In this document: in pieces, positions 1 through 12,019 of the stretch
Numbering within the stretch: position 1 is the first letter of the stretch
How the letters are laid out: the number at the start of each line of letters is the position of its first letter
Assembly (NCBI GenBank): GCA_947846985.1
Contig: CANTUZ010000001.1
Span: 6,369,504 to 6,433,503 of the forward strand
Source: Fratercula arctica
Lineage: Eukaryota > Chordata > Aves > Charadriiformes > Alcidae
DNA: 64,000 bases
Direction: 5' to 3'
Notes under the pieces: model-generated
Seen by the model: the letters and a program-made list of their open reading frames with translations, nothing else
What the model was told of the DNA's origin: nothing
Database searches by the model: none
Program-made: the position numbers and the translations under genes

Positions 1-2347
1 AATAGCTACTTGAGACACAAAAGGATATTCCTGCCTTGAGGACTCCCACTGGTTCCTCGAGAAAGAAACCATCAAACAATCTGTGCACCCTGATAGTATT
101 TAAGTCTTCATGAGTCAGGTAAAGGAAACAGCCTGTTCCTCAGTGCTCTGTCAGTGACCTATGTCTCATGTGCTTTCCTCCCAGGAATGGCTCCTGTATA
201 AATATTTCCCTTTCTTTTGTCTCGTATTAGTTCAAGAGCTTCCTGGTGGACTGTATTCATACTGTCATCTTCAGTGGTTCTCTGGAAGATAACGAGTCTA
301 CCCATGGATGCTGTGACCCATACCTGCAAGCATCAAGATACAAAAGGCCAATTTATGGGTAACAGCAACGAGGACATGACCACATCTGATGCTTACTCCA
401 ATTTGACCCGAAGTTGTCCACTGGAGAACATCACAGTCTCACCTCCTGCTATGCAGCTCCTTGAATTTTCTCGTTCCCCTGCTTGCCCTTTCCTAACCTC
501 AGAATTTAGTTGCAACATACTTTTGCAGAAAACTGAGTGAGGATACGGAAGGGCGGTGGCAGCCTGAGCACCCTACATAAGTGAACCATGGCTACGGGGC
601 AGGTACACTGCAGATAAGCCAGACCAGAATGTTTTTACTGAGTGCCACAAATATGTGTATTTTAGGTATCATGCACAATATGCCTAGCTGTGATGGCAGT
701 GTAAAATGAGACAGGAATGCCATGGCTTGTGGTGGGTCACTGTGTAAACGTGAATAGCATCCTTCGGTCTGGGAATCTTCTCTGAGGAAACCCTTGACAG
801 CAACCTGAGGGCGATGGAGAAGTGATCTCATGGATTATCCTCACACTATCGGAAAGGAAAAAAGACTACCAGGTGGGTCAGACTGTTCACTCTCCATTCT
901 AACAAGTCTAAAATTCCTGAATTTATGACAGTGATTTCCAAATGTACGGATTTGGAGGTGAATTGAGTCTATAGTTACTATATTCTGTACATCAAGAATT
1001 TCATGCTGTTGTCACAGAAGTTTCACTTTTCAGAGTATTTGGTATCATGAAGAATTATGAAGCTTAACCTATTTCCATTTGGAATAAATCATGATGAAAA
1101 TAAGGACAATTACTGTAAACATTTAGAAATTAACCAATACTTAGATTGAAGGAGTCTTTGACTTCTCAATTCTGTAGTCAGGAGTTGTCAACATAATCTT
1201 AGCAAGAAAACCAGACCTCAGTATCTGTAAAGACAGCTACACAAGCATATGTCCTTGAGTATATGAAATCAGACATACACATTCACTTTGGTCTGCACAG
1301 TAAGACCAGCAGCAATCTGTGTGAAGTGCGGATTGCAATAAGGAAATGAGGTACTCTGCAAAGCACGAGGAAAGATATAAAGGGTTTGCACAACTCAGGG
1401 TTGCCACATTAAGAGGCTCTTTAGCAGACTTCCTTTTGAGCTACAGAGTTAACGGTCATGATCAGACTAGGTTTAATTGGCAGAGGATACACAAGAGACC
1501 CTAGAATATGTCACAGTTCCTTGAATTTATCCTATGGTGAGTTTATAAAAGCAGCTGAGACACAGAGTAAAGCAGAGACTAGCAATTCTTAAAAATAGGA
1601 CATAGGACAATATTAGTGTGACACAAATAGTAAATACTGGAGAGAAGTGTCTGAATTTGTACATTTTTTTCCCTTGCAAGATAAATCTCACTGTACTCAG
1701 AAAAGTCAGGTTCAGCCTACAGTATAACAGCTTTCCTCTTTTGTTTCATGCATTCCAATTAACAGCGGTAATAAATAACCTTCCCACAATCCCTATAATG
1801 ATTTTAATTGTTGAAGTAGTTAGAGACATTGTTACAGCACAGCAAACAGTTTCCGACTCTTGTAAAACACTGCTTGTTCAGCTCATAGAGAGATTCACAA
1901 AACACCAATTAACCGGTATCTGGTTAATCTTTCGGCATTTTATTCTGAGCAAGAAGCGTATGAATATGACACTGGAAGATTTATTTCTGGTATTGTTCAG
2001 GAAGGTGCGCATCTTTGAAATGTCGCTGATGAATCATCCAACTACAGTCACTGTTTCACAATTTTTAGTGAGAAGTAATAGTCTATGGCTGGATTGGGGA
2101 TAGAAGAAATTACAACATGTTCAATACGACTGGCTTTTTCTTCTCATAGAGTTGTTGCTGCTATTTTATGAAGGGAGATCTTGGATTTTCGTGTGACATG
2201 ACAGGTGCTCAGGCTGCCACCAGGCTTCATTGTCCTCAGTCACCTCTCTGCATGCTGAGAGATGTGTCTTTTGGTGCTCTCATCCACACCAATCCAAATT
2301 GGGATAAAATTTCAAAATTTGTAAAGTGATAGCTCCAGCACATTCAG
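1..2347. other. Unique non-coding DNA, no gene recognised
   Basis: AT-rich single-copy-looking sequence. It holds a 107-codon frame at 217-540 (+) and a 161-codon frame at 1618-2103 (+). Neither shows a recognisable domain, signal peptide or splice context that I could defend, and both are within what chance gives in a 64-kb window. No CR1 tail, LTR end or long simple repeat is seen before 2348. Confidence 0.6.
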
Positions 2348-2788
2348 AAGGAAAAGGAAAAGGAAAAGGAAAAGGAAAAGGAAAAGGAAAAGGAAAAGGA
2401 AAAGGAAAAGGAAAAGGAAAAGGAAAAGGAAAAGGAAAAGGAAAAGGAAAAGGAAAAGGAAAAGGAAAAGGAAAAGGAAAAGGAAAAGGAAAAGGAAAAG
2501 GAAAAGGGAAGGGGAAAGGGAAAGGGAGAGGGAGAGGGAGAGGGAAGGGAAGGGAAGGGAAGGGAAGGGAAGGGAAGGGAAGGGAAGGGAAGGGAAGGGA
2601 AGGGAAGGGAAGGGAAGGGAAGGGAAGGGAAGGGAAGGGAAGGGAAGGGAAGGGAAGGGAAGGGAAGGGAAAGGAAAAGGAAAAGGAAAAGGAAAAGGAA
2701 AAGGAAAAGGAAAAGGAAAAGGAAAAGGAAAAGGAAAAGGAAAAGGAAAAGGAAAAGGAAAAGGAAAAGGAAAAGAAGGAAAGAAAGA
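2348..2788 (+). repeat. Compound polypurine array (AAAAGG)n-(AAGGG)n-(AAAAGG)n
   Basis: A roughly 440-bp block with purines only on the + strand. It has four parts: about 26 AAAAGG hexamers (2348-2507), a short transition with GGGAAA and GGGAGA units (2508-2540), 26 AGGGA pentamers (2541-2670), then about 17 more AAAAGG hexamers (2671-2774) and a degenerate edge to 2788. The long open frames here, encoding Lys-Gly, Lys-Glu or Phe-Pro repeats, are by-products of the repeat. The pentamer core has runs of GGG separated by two bases and so fits a G-quadruplex pattern. The whole tract could also form triplex DNA. Confidence 0.97.
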
Positions 2789-5700
2789 TGTTAGGGATGG
2801 ACATGTAGAAAGTCTGCGCATCTGAACTCCCTTCCAGTCTGAGAGCCAGGTCTCCCATCTTATGGAGACATAGACGCATAAAGGCTGGTCCATGCCTAAA
2901 TGAGGATGAGGTTAAGGTACTTATCTGAACATCAGCATGGGGAAGCAGTTCCAAGCCTGGCAATTTAAATTTAACCTTAATAGTTTATTCTTGCAACAGC
3001 AGAGCTGGTCATTAGCCAAGAGTGTTCTAGATCACCAACCTAACTGGAGTGCCCAGATCCTGTAGTCTCCCTCCTGTCTCCTGTCTAAAAGCAAAAGAAA
3101 AACCCAGCTGTAATCCTAGAATTTCATTTTGGGATTATACTCAGAGAGAAAAATCTTGGAAGAATTTCAACCTTATACCCACATCCTACTGACATTATAG
3201 TGTTGGATTTGACAAGTGTTAACCATTTGTTGACTCCTAGTGTGCTAGTCTATGACAACTAAATTAGAGGATTTGTAAAGCAGGCCAAGAACGCAAGAAT
3301 GAATATTACTGTGACAGTACACATTCCATTTCCTAATGAAAGGAGTTAAGGAGATAAGAATAACTTATTACTTACTTATTACTGTTTCATCATACTGTGT
3401 GATGGAAGGAAATAAAGGAAAAATATTTTGTTTCAAGTTGGAAGGACACTGCCTTCCAGGCAATCATAGTAAATTTAATTCCATTGGAGTAAGTGGCTAC
3501 AAGAACCTCCTGACATTTGTTGACCTCTGTATCATGAGCTCCCTACCAAATAAGCTTTTTACAGCCCAGAGTAAATTGTACACAGTATTTATAGTGTGTT
3601 GTATCATGAAGTCCAACTCTGACTGAAATCTCCGAGCACTGGCATAAGACAGTGGAATACTACTGCTACTAAGATCCTTATAGTAAAATAATTTAATAAA
3701 ACAAAGCATGGGAGCATACTGCTTGTACAAGATGCAGAAACAGGCTTACAAAAGCAAACTCACAAAGAAAATTATATAGGAGAGCCATCAATGCCTGGGT
3801 TTAAGAATCGTGTCCAGAAGCAGCGTTGCTGGCTCTATTACGGGCTGTTTGCTTCTGTGACACTTTCCAAAATGGTTTATCAAGTGTTTCTCACATATTT
3901 GGCAAGGTATAGAAGGCTTGTGAACCTTAATAAAACATGCTGCATCTGGTGAACAACAGTAAACTATGCTGTCTTTTAACACATTCTTGACTTTGTATTG
4001 TATAAAGAAATAATGTTGCACAATATCTCAAGAAGTATGTGTGAAAGGGTGATAATCTTTTTTACCATTAATTTGCAAAGTTGTCATGCTGCTGTCGTTG
4101 TACTGGGGATAATGTACTGTTAATTTCAGTACAACATAATTTTATTTTATTTTTTAAGAAGGCCATTGTCAAAATGGATGAACCATCAGACACAGTTAAC
4201 GGAAGGAGCCCTCTAAAATACTTGTGAAAGGTCAAAAAAGATCAAATGATGTAGCACAAACCAAAAGCAAGGTGTAACTACAATTTTAAGGAAGTAAGAA
4301 TGTACATACACCTCAAAAGGAATGAGCAGGAAATAGGAACAAATTAATGACTATTATTAGTTGCTCCTTGCCATGAACAAAACGTTTAATATGTGCAATC
4401 ATTAACTCAAGGCAGGTGAGTTTATGGTTTATACCATGCAAGGTATGAAATGAAATGTGTTCACTTCCCAAGCAATGCTGGATGCTACCTGCACCACTTC
4501 CTCTCATTTCCTCCTTTCATTCCCCTCTAGTTTATGTCCCCCTTTTCCTAAGAGGACCACCTTCAATAGACTGGAGATTGATACAATTCCTTCCCAAATC
4601 CTCTTTTCCAAAAAGCCTTACCACAACCTTGTCCCATATCAGTGTAAGAGACCAGAAGATCGCTCGTCTTTCACCTGCCTAAATTCAATTCATGAAGGAA
4701 CCAGCTTCTCCCCTCTACTTATGCCTTCCTCAGTGCCAGGTAAAGGGCTATTCAAAGCTTTCTCCACTGTCTCTAGGGATGAATATTGTGTCAGCTGGGT
4801 CAACAATAAAGCTTTTTGTTTTCATCTTCATATCAACATTGTGAATTATCACCGTCTGCAGCCATAGTTACATCCTTATCTGATCGTTGTTAGTATGACT
4901 GGAAGAGCTCCTCTGGGCTGAGTTTGCTTCATTGTGTATTGCACAGCATCAGTGGGAAAGCTTAATAAGTTATAAGTTATTGCTCTTCAATTTATTGCTC
5001 TTCAGGGAAAGCTTTTCAATGAAAGCATATGGACCCTCAGTTTTCAGTTTCAATTGCATAAATATTTTTTCTTGCCCTAATTGAAATAAATAGAGACTTT
5101 TAATCATGACTGAATAATTTAAACTTCTTAGCTTGCCATTTTCATGGAGGTTTCCCTTGCACTCAGGTGAAGACTTCCAAAAATTTCCGTGATCATACAC
5201 AACACCTAGAAGAAAAATCTCTAATTACATCAGTCCGAGCAATAGACCTTGGTGACCTGCATTGCCTGGGGGACACAATGACATTTTATACTTTGAAAAA
5301 AAACAGTGTTGAATCACCAGGAGAACTGCAACTTAGATGTGGGGTTTTGTTTGGTTTTTGTTTTTTTTTTTGTTAAGCAAGGGAAGCAAGGGTGGGAAAA
5401 AGCCTAATGATGTCTGGAAGTTGATAGGAAAAGCAAATCATAAGGAAGCTAAAGTGTGTTCAATACTCCCCTTTTTTGGCTAACAGCAATAAAATTAAAT
5501 GTCTGGATCACAGGATACAACAAAAAGAGGTGCATGCACAGAAATAGGCAAGTCCCAAACTGTTTTTCAAAGGTGTAGCAAACCAAATTTTAGCACATGG
5601 AAGTTAGTTAGTTCTAGAAAGATCAGATATCTCAAGAAACAACTTTGCAGTCCATTCAGGGACTTGCAGAGCTATAACTGCTCCTTGTCGCACATGCATG

Positions 5701-7000
5701 GACAGTCTTTCGCAACGTCAGAAGCCACCTTGCCACCACTCTTACTGCTTGTCACAAACACTTTGGAAGACCTCTTCTCCATACCCCACTGTCACGAGAC
5801 TTTAAAATAACCACTGATCAACATCTACTTCCCAGGAATCTACTACTGATGTTGATTAGTAGACCTTCCTTGATCGTGCCATTTCCTGCTATTCCGAGAG
5901 TCATTACATCCAAAGGAATGGAGTTATTTACTGAGTCAGATTATTCAACAATCACACTTTCTTTAAAACAAGATTAAAGAAAGAAAATACATTTGGTTTA
6001 CTCTACCAAGTAAAAGGTTAAAATATTACATTAAAATGAGACACAAAGTTTCAAAATAATAGAATAATTATCAAGCTTGTGTTTGACTCTCCTTGATTGG
6101 TCCAGCTTCTCAATGGATTTAGGAGATTTTCCTTTATTCTTTTTCTGTCCCAGGGTTGCTTTACAAAGTCTGTCTGCTACTCTGTTGCTAAAATTGGAAT
6201 TGCTTTTCATGTGTTTCTTAACAAACCTGAAGGATTAGAAAACTGCTTCTCACTTCTCTTTCCCCAAATCATAACTGCAAGAACAGCTCTCTTATTTTCC
6301 ATGCCCATTACATGTTATGATTAGTGTATTCCTTGCCACCCAGCTGGATTGTCCTGTTCACAAAGTTGTCACAGACTACAGTAAAACTTCCTGCAAACTG
6401 GTCACTGCACTAGGCTCAGCACTTACAATTTGTGCTTAGCTTCACCCAGAAAATAAATATACATTTCTAACACAGGTGCCAGCCTTGTACATTGGAGCGT
6501 ATTTTCTGAGCCAATTTCCCTTCTGGTATATTTCACCTTTTGGTATATTTCAGATATCCTACCATAACCGCCAGTTATCCATTTTGTGACCCCAGTTCAG
6601 AAATACCTTTCTTAAAAGTTGTCCTGATTCATGACAGACTTTTTAGCATACGCCTGATGTTAAAATTGCTTATAGACTACCAAGACTTAAACACAATCCT
6701 TATGATGGATTTTTATTACAAGTTGAACTATTTTACTTAATCACAGCCCATGTAGATAAAGTGGATGAAACAGAACCCACCTCTTCACTTTCACTGCCAC
6801 TCCAACTCTCTTCCTTCACTGCCTATTCCCAAATAATGAAAAAAGCACTCAGGAGTGATTGCAATGAAAATAACATCATTTAAAAGAAGGTGTACCTGGA
6901 GTGCTAAAAAATACTTTCAGCTTCTTACAGAGTCATGGTGGACTGAACAAAGGAGACATGTTGAAGAGTTAAATAACCTTCTAAAATGCTTCTTCACCCG
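2789..7000. other. Unique non-coding DNA
   Basis: No gene, CR1 or LTR recognised over 4.2 kb. Short frames (for example 136 codons at 4457-4867 + and 103 codons at 5499-5810 +) overlap others in different frames and show no known domain. A T-rich run lies near 5343-5375. Confidence 0.6.
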
Positions 7001-7121
7001 AAAAAAAAAAAAAAAAAAAAGAAGAGAAGAGAAGAGAAGAGAAAAGAAAAGAAAAGAAAAGAAAAGAAAAGAAAAGAAAAGAAAAGAAAAGAAAAGAAAA
7101 GAAAAGAAAAGAAAAGAAAAG

Positions 7122-7154
<33 letters not shown>

Positions 7155-7168
7155 GAAAAGAAAAAAGA
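7001..7168 (+). repeat. Poly-A run followed by (GAAAA)n microsatellite
   Basis: Twenty adenines (7001-7020) lead into GAAGA units and then about 24 GAAAA pentamers to about 7168. An A-run that grades into GAAAA is typical of a microsatellite grown from an oligo-A tail. However, I cannot identify a retroposed body in the sequence just upstream, so the origin of the A-run stays open. The Lys/Glu/Arg-rich frames across this block are not genes. Confidence 0.95.
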
Positions 7169-7278
7169 ATACTATTGAATAACATAGTCTTCTTTTATTG
7201 CGGGAACAGTGGTCACTGAATCAGGTTAGTAATTACCATCTAGTGTAGGATGGGGTTTCAGTCTTGATGTCTACATAT

Positions 7279-7302
7279 GCCTAAATGCCTAAGTGCCTAA
7301 AT
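7279..7302. repeat. Three tandem copies of an 8-mer beside a CR1 end
   Basis: GCCTAAAT, GCCTAAGT and GCCTAAAT follow each other without a gap and directly abut the reverse CR1 tail that begins at 7301. The period of eight equals the period of the CR1 terminal repeat, but the sequence differs, so this is probably host DNA. Confidence 0.7.
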
Positions 7303-7410
7303 CACAAAATCATAGAATCTTTTAGCTTGGAAAAGACCTTTAAGATCATTGAGTCCAACCATAAACCTAGCACTGCCAGGTCCCAGTAAATGTCAATACC
7401 TACATCGGTG
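7301..7410 (-). mobile_element. CR1 LINE 3' end fragment (reverse)
   Basis: The sequence begins with a reverse-complement CR1 tail (ATCATAGAATC type). It continues with the conserved reverse 3' UTR words TTGGAAAAGACC, AAGATCATTGAGTCCAACC and a decayed CACTGCCAGGTCC. Only about 110 bp of the 3' untranslated region is left, so this is a 5'-truncated, old, inactive copy on the minus strand. It resembles the copy at 40306 more than the ones at 53199 and 57034. Confidence 0.85.
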
Positions 7411-7596
7411 CTGTTGTCTACTGTCTCACAGCAGATCTGGTCAGCATAGTCACTAAAGCCCGTAGAAAGATTCAGTTCACCTAAAGCAGGCACCCAAAGG
7501 CAGATCAGCAGAGACCTTCTGCGCAGTCTCTTAACTGTTATGATGAAAGGCAGAAGAGATGTCTACAGCCACCGTTGGTGCCCAGGGATATCCAAG

Positions 7597-7601
7597 ACAT
7601 C
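7597..7601. repeat. Left target-site duplication ACATC of the solo LTR
   Basis: ACATC lies directly before the TGT start of the LTR and is repeated exactly at 8529-8533, directly after its ACA end. A 5-bp duplication is what integration of an ERVL-type or gamma/alpha-like avian retrovirus would leave, whereas ERVK-type elements usually leave six. Confidence 0.85.
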
Positions 7602-8045
7602 TGTAAGGGATGGACTGTAAATTCCCTGACGAGGGGCAGAAGGCCCTCCAAGCTTCAATGGAATGCCTCAAACACTCGCAAGGAATAAATACTGCAGGCC
7701 TGGCCTTCAAAGAACTGATAAGGCTAACGCTTCTAGCGCCTGAAAGTGTGGGAGAACTGTCTTGTGAAGACCGGATAGTTCTGCCAATCGTGTGGTGAGC
7801 TTGTTAGTTCTCAATTCTTGAGGCCATTGTGTCCGATGAGTGACCTTTGCTTCATTATCTGCAAAATGCATATGAAAGCACACACCCTGCATATGCTAAT
7901 GAAGATTATAGAGATCATGCTAAACATGTATGACTATGGCACTCGTCCCTCCACCGAAATCATGCTACACGTTACCTGGGAGAAGGGAGAAACCAGAGAC
8001 GAGGTTGTCCTCAGCAAGGGGGGTGGACCATGCTAATTCAGCAAA

Positions 8046-8054
8046 CATAAAAGG
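8046..8054 (+). promoter_or_regulatory. TATA-like box of the solo LTR
   Basis: CATAAAAGG sits about 445 bp into the LTR and about 370 bp before its AATAAA. That is a sensible place for the core promoter at the U3/R border. Whether it is still active cannot be judged. Confidence 0.5.
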
Positions 8055-8417
8055 GGAAAATAAGTGCCCCTAGGAGGGAACCAAGAAGAAACAAAAGAAG
8101 AAGATAGTGCCTGGGGAGATTCTTCCCAAGAAAGAAGAAGATTATGCCTGGGAAGATTCCCTGAAAAAGACGCTGGAACCAGGACCGGTGATTTCTTTAT
8201 CTCTGCCTTTTTTCTCTGTCTTTTCCTTTCTCTATCCCTCAGTTTCTCTTTTCTCTTAGAATTGTTAAGGAACAACCTTAAGTACCGCTTGCCATAAGTT
8301 GTCATATAACTGTTGTTAACTAACAGTATGTATAACCCACCACTCTCCATAATTTGTTATATACCTAGGCAATTATTGTGGACTTGTTAAGACCTATACT
8401 AATTATTTTGGTAAGCT

Positions 8418-8423
8418 AATAAA
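8418..8423 (+). terminator. AATAAA polyadenylation signal of the solo LTR
   Basis: AATAAA is followed by a T-rich stretch and about 105 bp of sequence before the LTR end, as expected for R/U5. Confidence 0.65.
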
Positions 8424-8528
8424 TGTTTCTATATGGACCTTGAGATTTATCTCACCTTAGTCCGCACCATTGAGAATTTACGAATCTGAAGTCATTCACC
8501 CCCTTTTTATTGAGAGTGGGACGTGACA

Positions 8529-8533
8529 ACATC
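8529..8533. repeat. Right target-site duplication ACATC of the solo LTR
   Basis: Exact copy of the 5 bp at 7597-7601, directly following the LTR's terminal CA. Confidence 0.85.
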
Positions 8534-11500
8534 TATACAGATATGCCACAGGACTTCACAAAGATCCATCTCTTTTTTCCTACAGCACCTGGAGGTGACA
8601 CAGGATGCTTTCATATGTAGGCATTTAAATTAATTCTCACTCTGAGGTGACCTCCACAGGCTGAGGTGACCTCCAGTAGCTGCCAGGTCTCTGTCAAGTT
8701 CTGAGGAGTATCTGTCAACTGTCTATTGATGTCTAGAAACACCTGTGGCCGATGGCACTAGATTACTACATTTGGCCAGTGAAGGAAGCCCCATTGCCCA
8801 GAAATAAATCACTTTCCTTTTGTCATGGGATATATTTGAACCTCAGATGGACTTAGGAACAAAGAATTAGAAAAGCTACCAAAATAAAAAAATGAAATCC
8901 ACTCTTATGTAAACTATCTTAATTAATGTATCTGAGAAACAAAGTCTATCTATAACCTGGGTTTAGTTTGGGGTTTTTTTCATGCTTTCTTTTTCATAAT
9001 ACTGGATTTTAAGTGATTAAAATACACATGTTGATATTAGAAAGTTGTCCTCAGCTTCCAAATGCATCTGGAATATGAATTTGCTTCATGACAATATTTT
9101 TTAATGTTTAGGTGAAGTAGTTTCATTTAAACTATTTTATATATCGTTTTCCATTTTAAAGAATAGTCTTTGCAATCCTTTTATGAATGCTCCTGTAGTC
9201 TTTGTAAACAATAGTTGAAATTCAGCAAATAGAAGTCTCTGTGTTCCCTGTTGCAATGAAGCTATTAGATGGAAGCATTCAGTGGAAAAAATCTTTATTT
9301 GGTGATATCATTAAATATTGTAACATCAGGATGCTGCGTAGGCAACCGTAAATAAATATTTTTTTTAAATGATAAAATTTTAGTGTTCACTGTTGACAAC
9401 TCTACACCTTTAATGTAAATGTCCCTTTTAGTGCATATAAGACCATAAAACCATTTGCAGGCCATCATCGTTTCAGCACCATTAACAAACTGCCTCTCAC
9501 TGATACGATGCCGGATTCACTCGTGTTTGTGTAACTAGTGTGCTATTTCGACAGCCAACTGCAATTCAAATCCCTTTGTCAATACTCTGCACCACCTGTG
9601 ATGCAAATTTGAATTAATCCTGACTTTCATTGCTTACCTACACTTTTTGAGTAATGTAAGTGACACATGTCACAGCAAATCCTACTCACTGGAAGTCAGC
9701 AATGTTTCTGGCACTGCCTCAGAGAGAGAAAAAGTTATCTGTTCAGAGGTATTCACACTGGAGTCTCTCCTTGTACCTCTTCATAGTCAGCATGAAGAAA
9801 GCAAAAGTCCGTATTCTGATAATCTTTTTTTTTGCTGCACAGCATTTAAGTTACAGCTTCTGTACAATGCTGGACTTGGGTTGACTTGACATTTCAGTCC
9901 AGGTTCCCAGTCGTAAAGAAAATTAACTAATAATCTCCAGTTCAGTCTCTTACTCATTTTGCAGTAAGCAGATGCCACATCGGTGTGAGCATCGCTTAGG
10001 GTAGCACAGTACAACGAAATTCATTACCAACATGCCTGGGCCCAGATATCATTTCTCGATATCTTATCAGCTTCTTAACTCTGCATTAATGAAATGTTAC
10101 TTTGTGTGATTACTATAGCAAGGGGTGAATGACGCATGAAATAAAAAGCTGTCAAATCCTTGAGAAAGTCCTCAGCACAATGACACGCGTTTACTGTATT
10201 CAAAGAGTTCAAATGATATTCTTCTCAAGTGAGAGGCACTGAAACAAATTATGGTCACTTTATGGGATTGACTTGGAACATATTCAAAATCACAAAAATC
10301 TTGTGCACTTTTTTCCTGTGTTTTAGGCTAAACTGAAAGAAACACAAGGTCAATTTATCCTGTTATGAATTAATTTCTGAATACGGATGTTTCCTGGGAG
10401 AATTGTGGTCAGGCTTCCATAAAATGAAGTACCAACTAAACTCTTCAGTGTGAGAAAACAGACAATTCTGGAGGATATGACCTATAGGTAAGTAAAAAAC
10501 TTACATGAAGAAGGTGAATAGGGTTGACGATTTACTGCTTTTCCAGTACAGGAAATAGGTGGCAACAAGTGAAAGAAGAGTTGAAAGCAAAAGGAAAAGA
10601 AGGCATTTTTCCACATAAACGAAGGGAGTATGTGAGAATCCTTGTCAGAAGATACTATCAGTGGTGAAAGTCTGCATGGATTCAAAGGATGAATAGACAA
10701 GCCCATAGGAATGAAATCAATTGGCTGTTACTTAAATACATAAAACCCATTTCTGGTTCACATAGTCCCTGTAAAAGTTTAATGTCTGGGACAGTATCAG
10801 GAGAAAGTAGAATTTATGTTTGCTCAGTTTGCGCAATCTTCCCTAGGCTCTCTGCTGCCACCAACGGGAGGTCACTGGGCAGACAGACCTTTGGTCCCAA
10901 CCAATGTGACTGAATTAATGTTAGTGAGTTATGCTGCCTCATTACGTCTTTTCACTGTACGTTTTATGAATTACGATATTTTTTTCATGGTTTTTATTAC
11001 GTCCAACTACAAAATATAGCCCCCGTGCCACAGCTATAATCATTTGAATTAGTGAAGAACCTGGATCCCAGAAAAGAATTGAATCCCCTTGTGCCAAAGG
11101 CTGCAAAAACATGCACGACAATAAGAGCAATTTTGTCCCATGTAGCATAAAGAGAAAATTAGTTCCAATCACAATTTTATTGCATCCAGAATGGCTTCTC
11201 AAATGAAACAATTTTCTCAATTCAGAAGGATTCACATCGCGGTTTCAACTCATAACTCTTCATATCCGGCAATAAAGCAGCAGCACAAATTCTGATTCAG
11301 TTGCATCACTTTCACATGACTAACACAGGAAAATACAGTAGAACTATTCTTGGTGTGCAGTGTAGTAAACAAAAGAATAAAGCTCATTTCAGAAATGGCA
11401 ATTAGTTTTTCACTTCACTCCCACTTAGAAATAACTGTTATAAGTGTCTTTATTGCAGAACACCTTATTTTTGCTTTAGATCCTGACTAGTATTTCCAAT

Positions 11501-11990
11501 GATGTTCAACTATTTTGCCTTTAGCTTTACTATGCATATCTGACTAAACTGAAGAAGGTGAAGTTTGGCTTTCCCTGGGAAAGGCAGAACACTTAAAAAT
11601 CTCTCCAGGAGTTTCGCTATAGATTTCCTTTTGCCTGACTTCAGCTTTTCAGAATTGTTATTATTTGGGATGAGGAGAAAGGAGGAATACCCCAAAAATG
11701 TTGACGGTCTTTGTCAAGTTCTGAATGTCAAAAACTAATTAGCTTTGATGAATGGACAGGTCTGATATTGTCAAGATCTTCTCAGCGCACATAGGTTACA
11801 TATCAATGATTTATTAACTTAAAGTGGAATAAGGGCACATTCCAGTGATACAGCTGAGACAGTGCGGTATCTCCCCATGGCAGAGAACGGGCCACCCTGC
11901 TCTTACCAGCTGCTGGTTTGCTTGTGCCAGATCTGGTGCCCAGCGGTCTCCATCATCAGTTTTTTTGTTTCACTGAAGTGACAGAAAATT
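8534..11990. other. Unique non-coding DNA
   Basis: AT-rich unique sequence. It includes a 19-bp tandem duplication (CTGAGGTGACCTCC core at 8642-8660 and 8661-8679); the palindrome-like AGGTGACCT in each unit resembles a nuclear-receptor half-site pair. No repeat family or exon recognised. A 97-codon frame at 10942-11235 (-) has no known domain. Confidence 0.55.
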
Positions 11991-12019
11991 AACACACACA
12001 CACACAAAAAAGTGTGTGT
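11991..12019. repeat. (CA)n run forming a CA/TG hairpin
   Basis: A short (CA)n run is followed by six A and then GTGTGTGT, so ACACACAC (11998-12005) and GTGTGTGT (12012-12019) form an 8-bp inverted repeat around A6. Small microsatellite-derived hairpin with no evident gene link. Confidence 0.8.

Larger units (their letters stand above)
7602..8528 (+). mobile_element. Solo LTR of an endogenous retrovirus, 927 bp
   Basis: The element starts TGTAAGGG and ends GACGTGACA. This gives the TG...CA ends of a retroviral LTR with a short TGT/ACA inverted repeat, and it is flanked on both sides by ACATC. A TATA-like CATAAAAGG lies at 8046-8054 and a polyadenylation signal AATAAA at 8418-8423, so it reads on the + strand. 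U3 is then roughly 7602-8070. No gag, pol, primer-binding site or second LTR lies next to it, so it is a solo LTR left by recombination between two LTRs. Family assignment (ERVL-like) is an inference from the 5-bp duplication and size. The small frames inside (for example 8033-8350 -) are not genes. Confidence 0.85.

Noticed and set aside
2280..2963. Frames of 160 to 227 codons encoding Phe-Ser, Phe-Pro, Lys-Gly or Lys-Glu repeats
   Set aside because: They are translations of the AAAAGG/AAGGG array in several frames on both strands and have no non-repeat domain.
6855..7219. Lys/Glu/Arg-rich frames of 77 and 107 codons
   Set aside because: Produced by the poly-A/GAAAA tract.
9555..9580. tRNA B-box-like AATTCAAATCCC
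   Set aside because: No matching A-box or cloverleaf stems around it.
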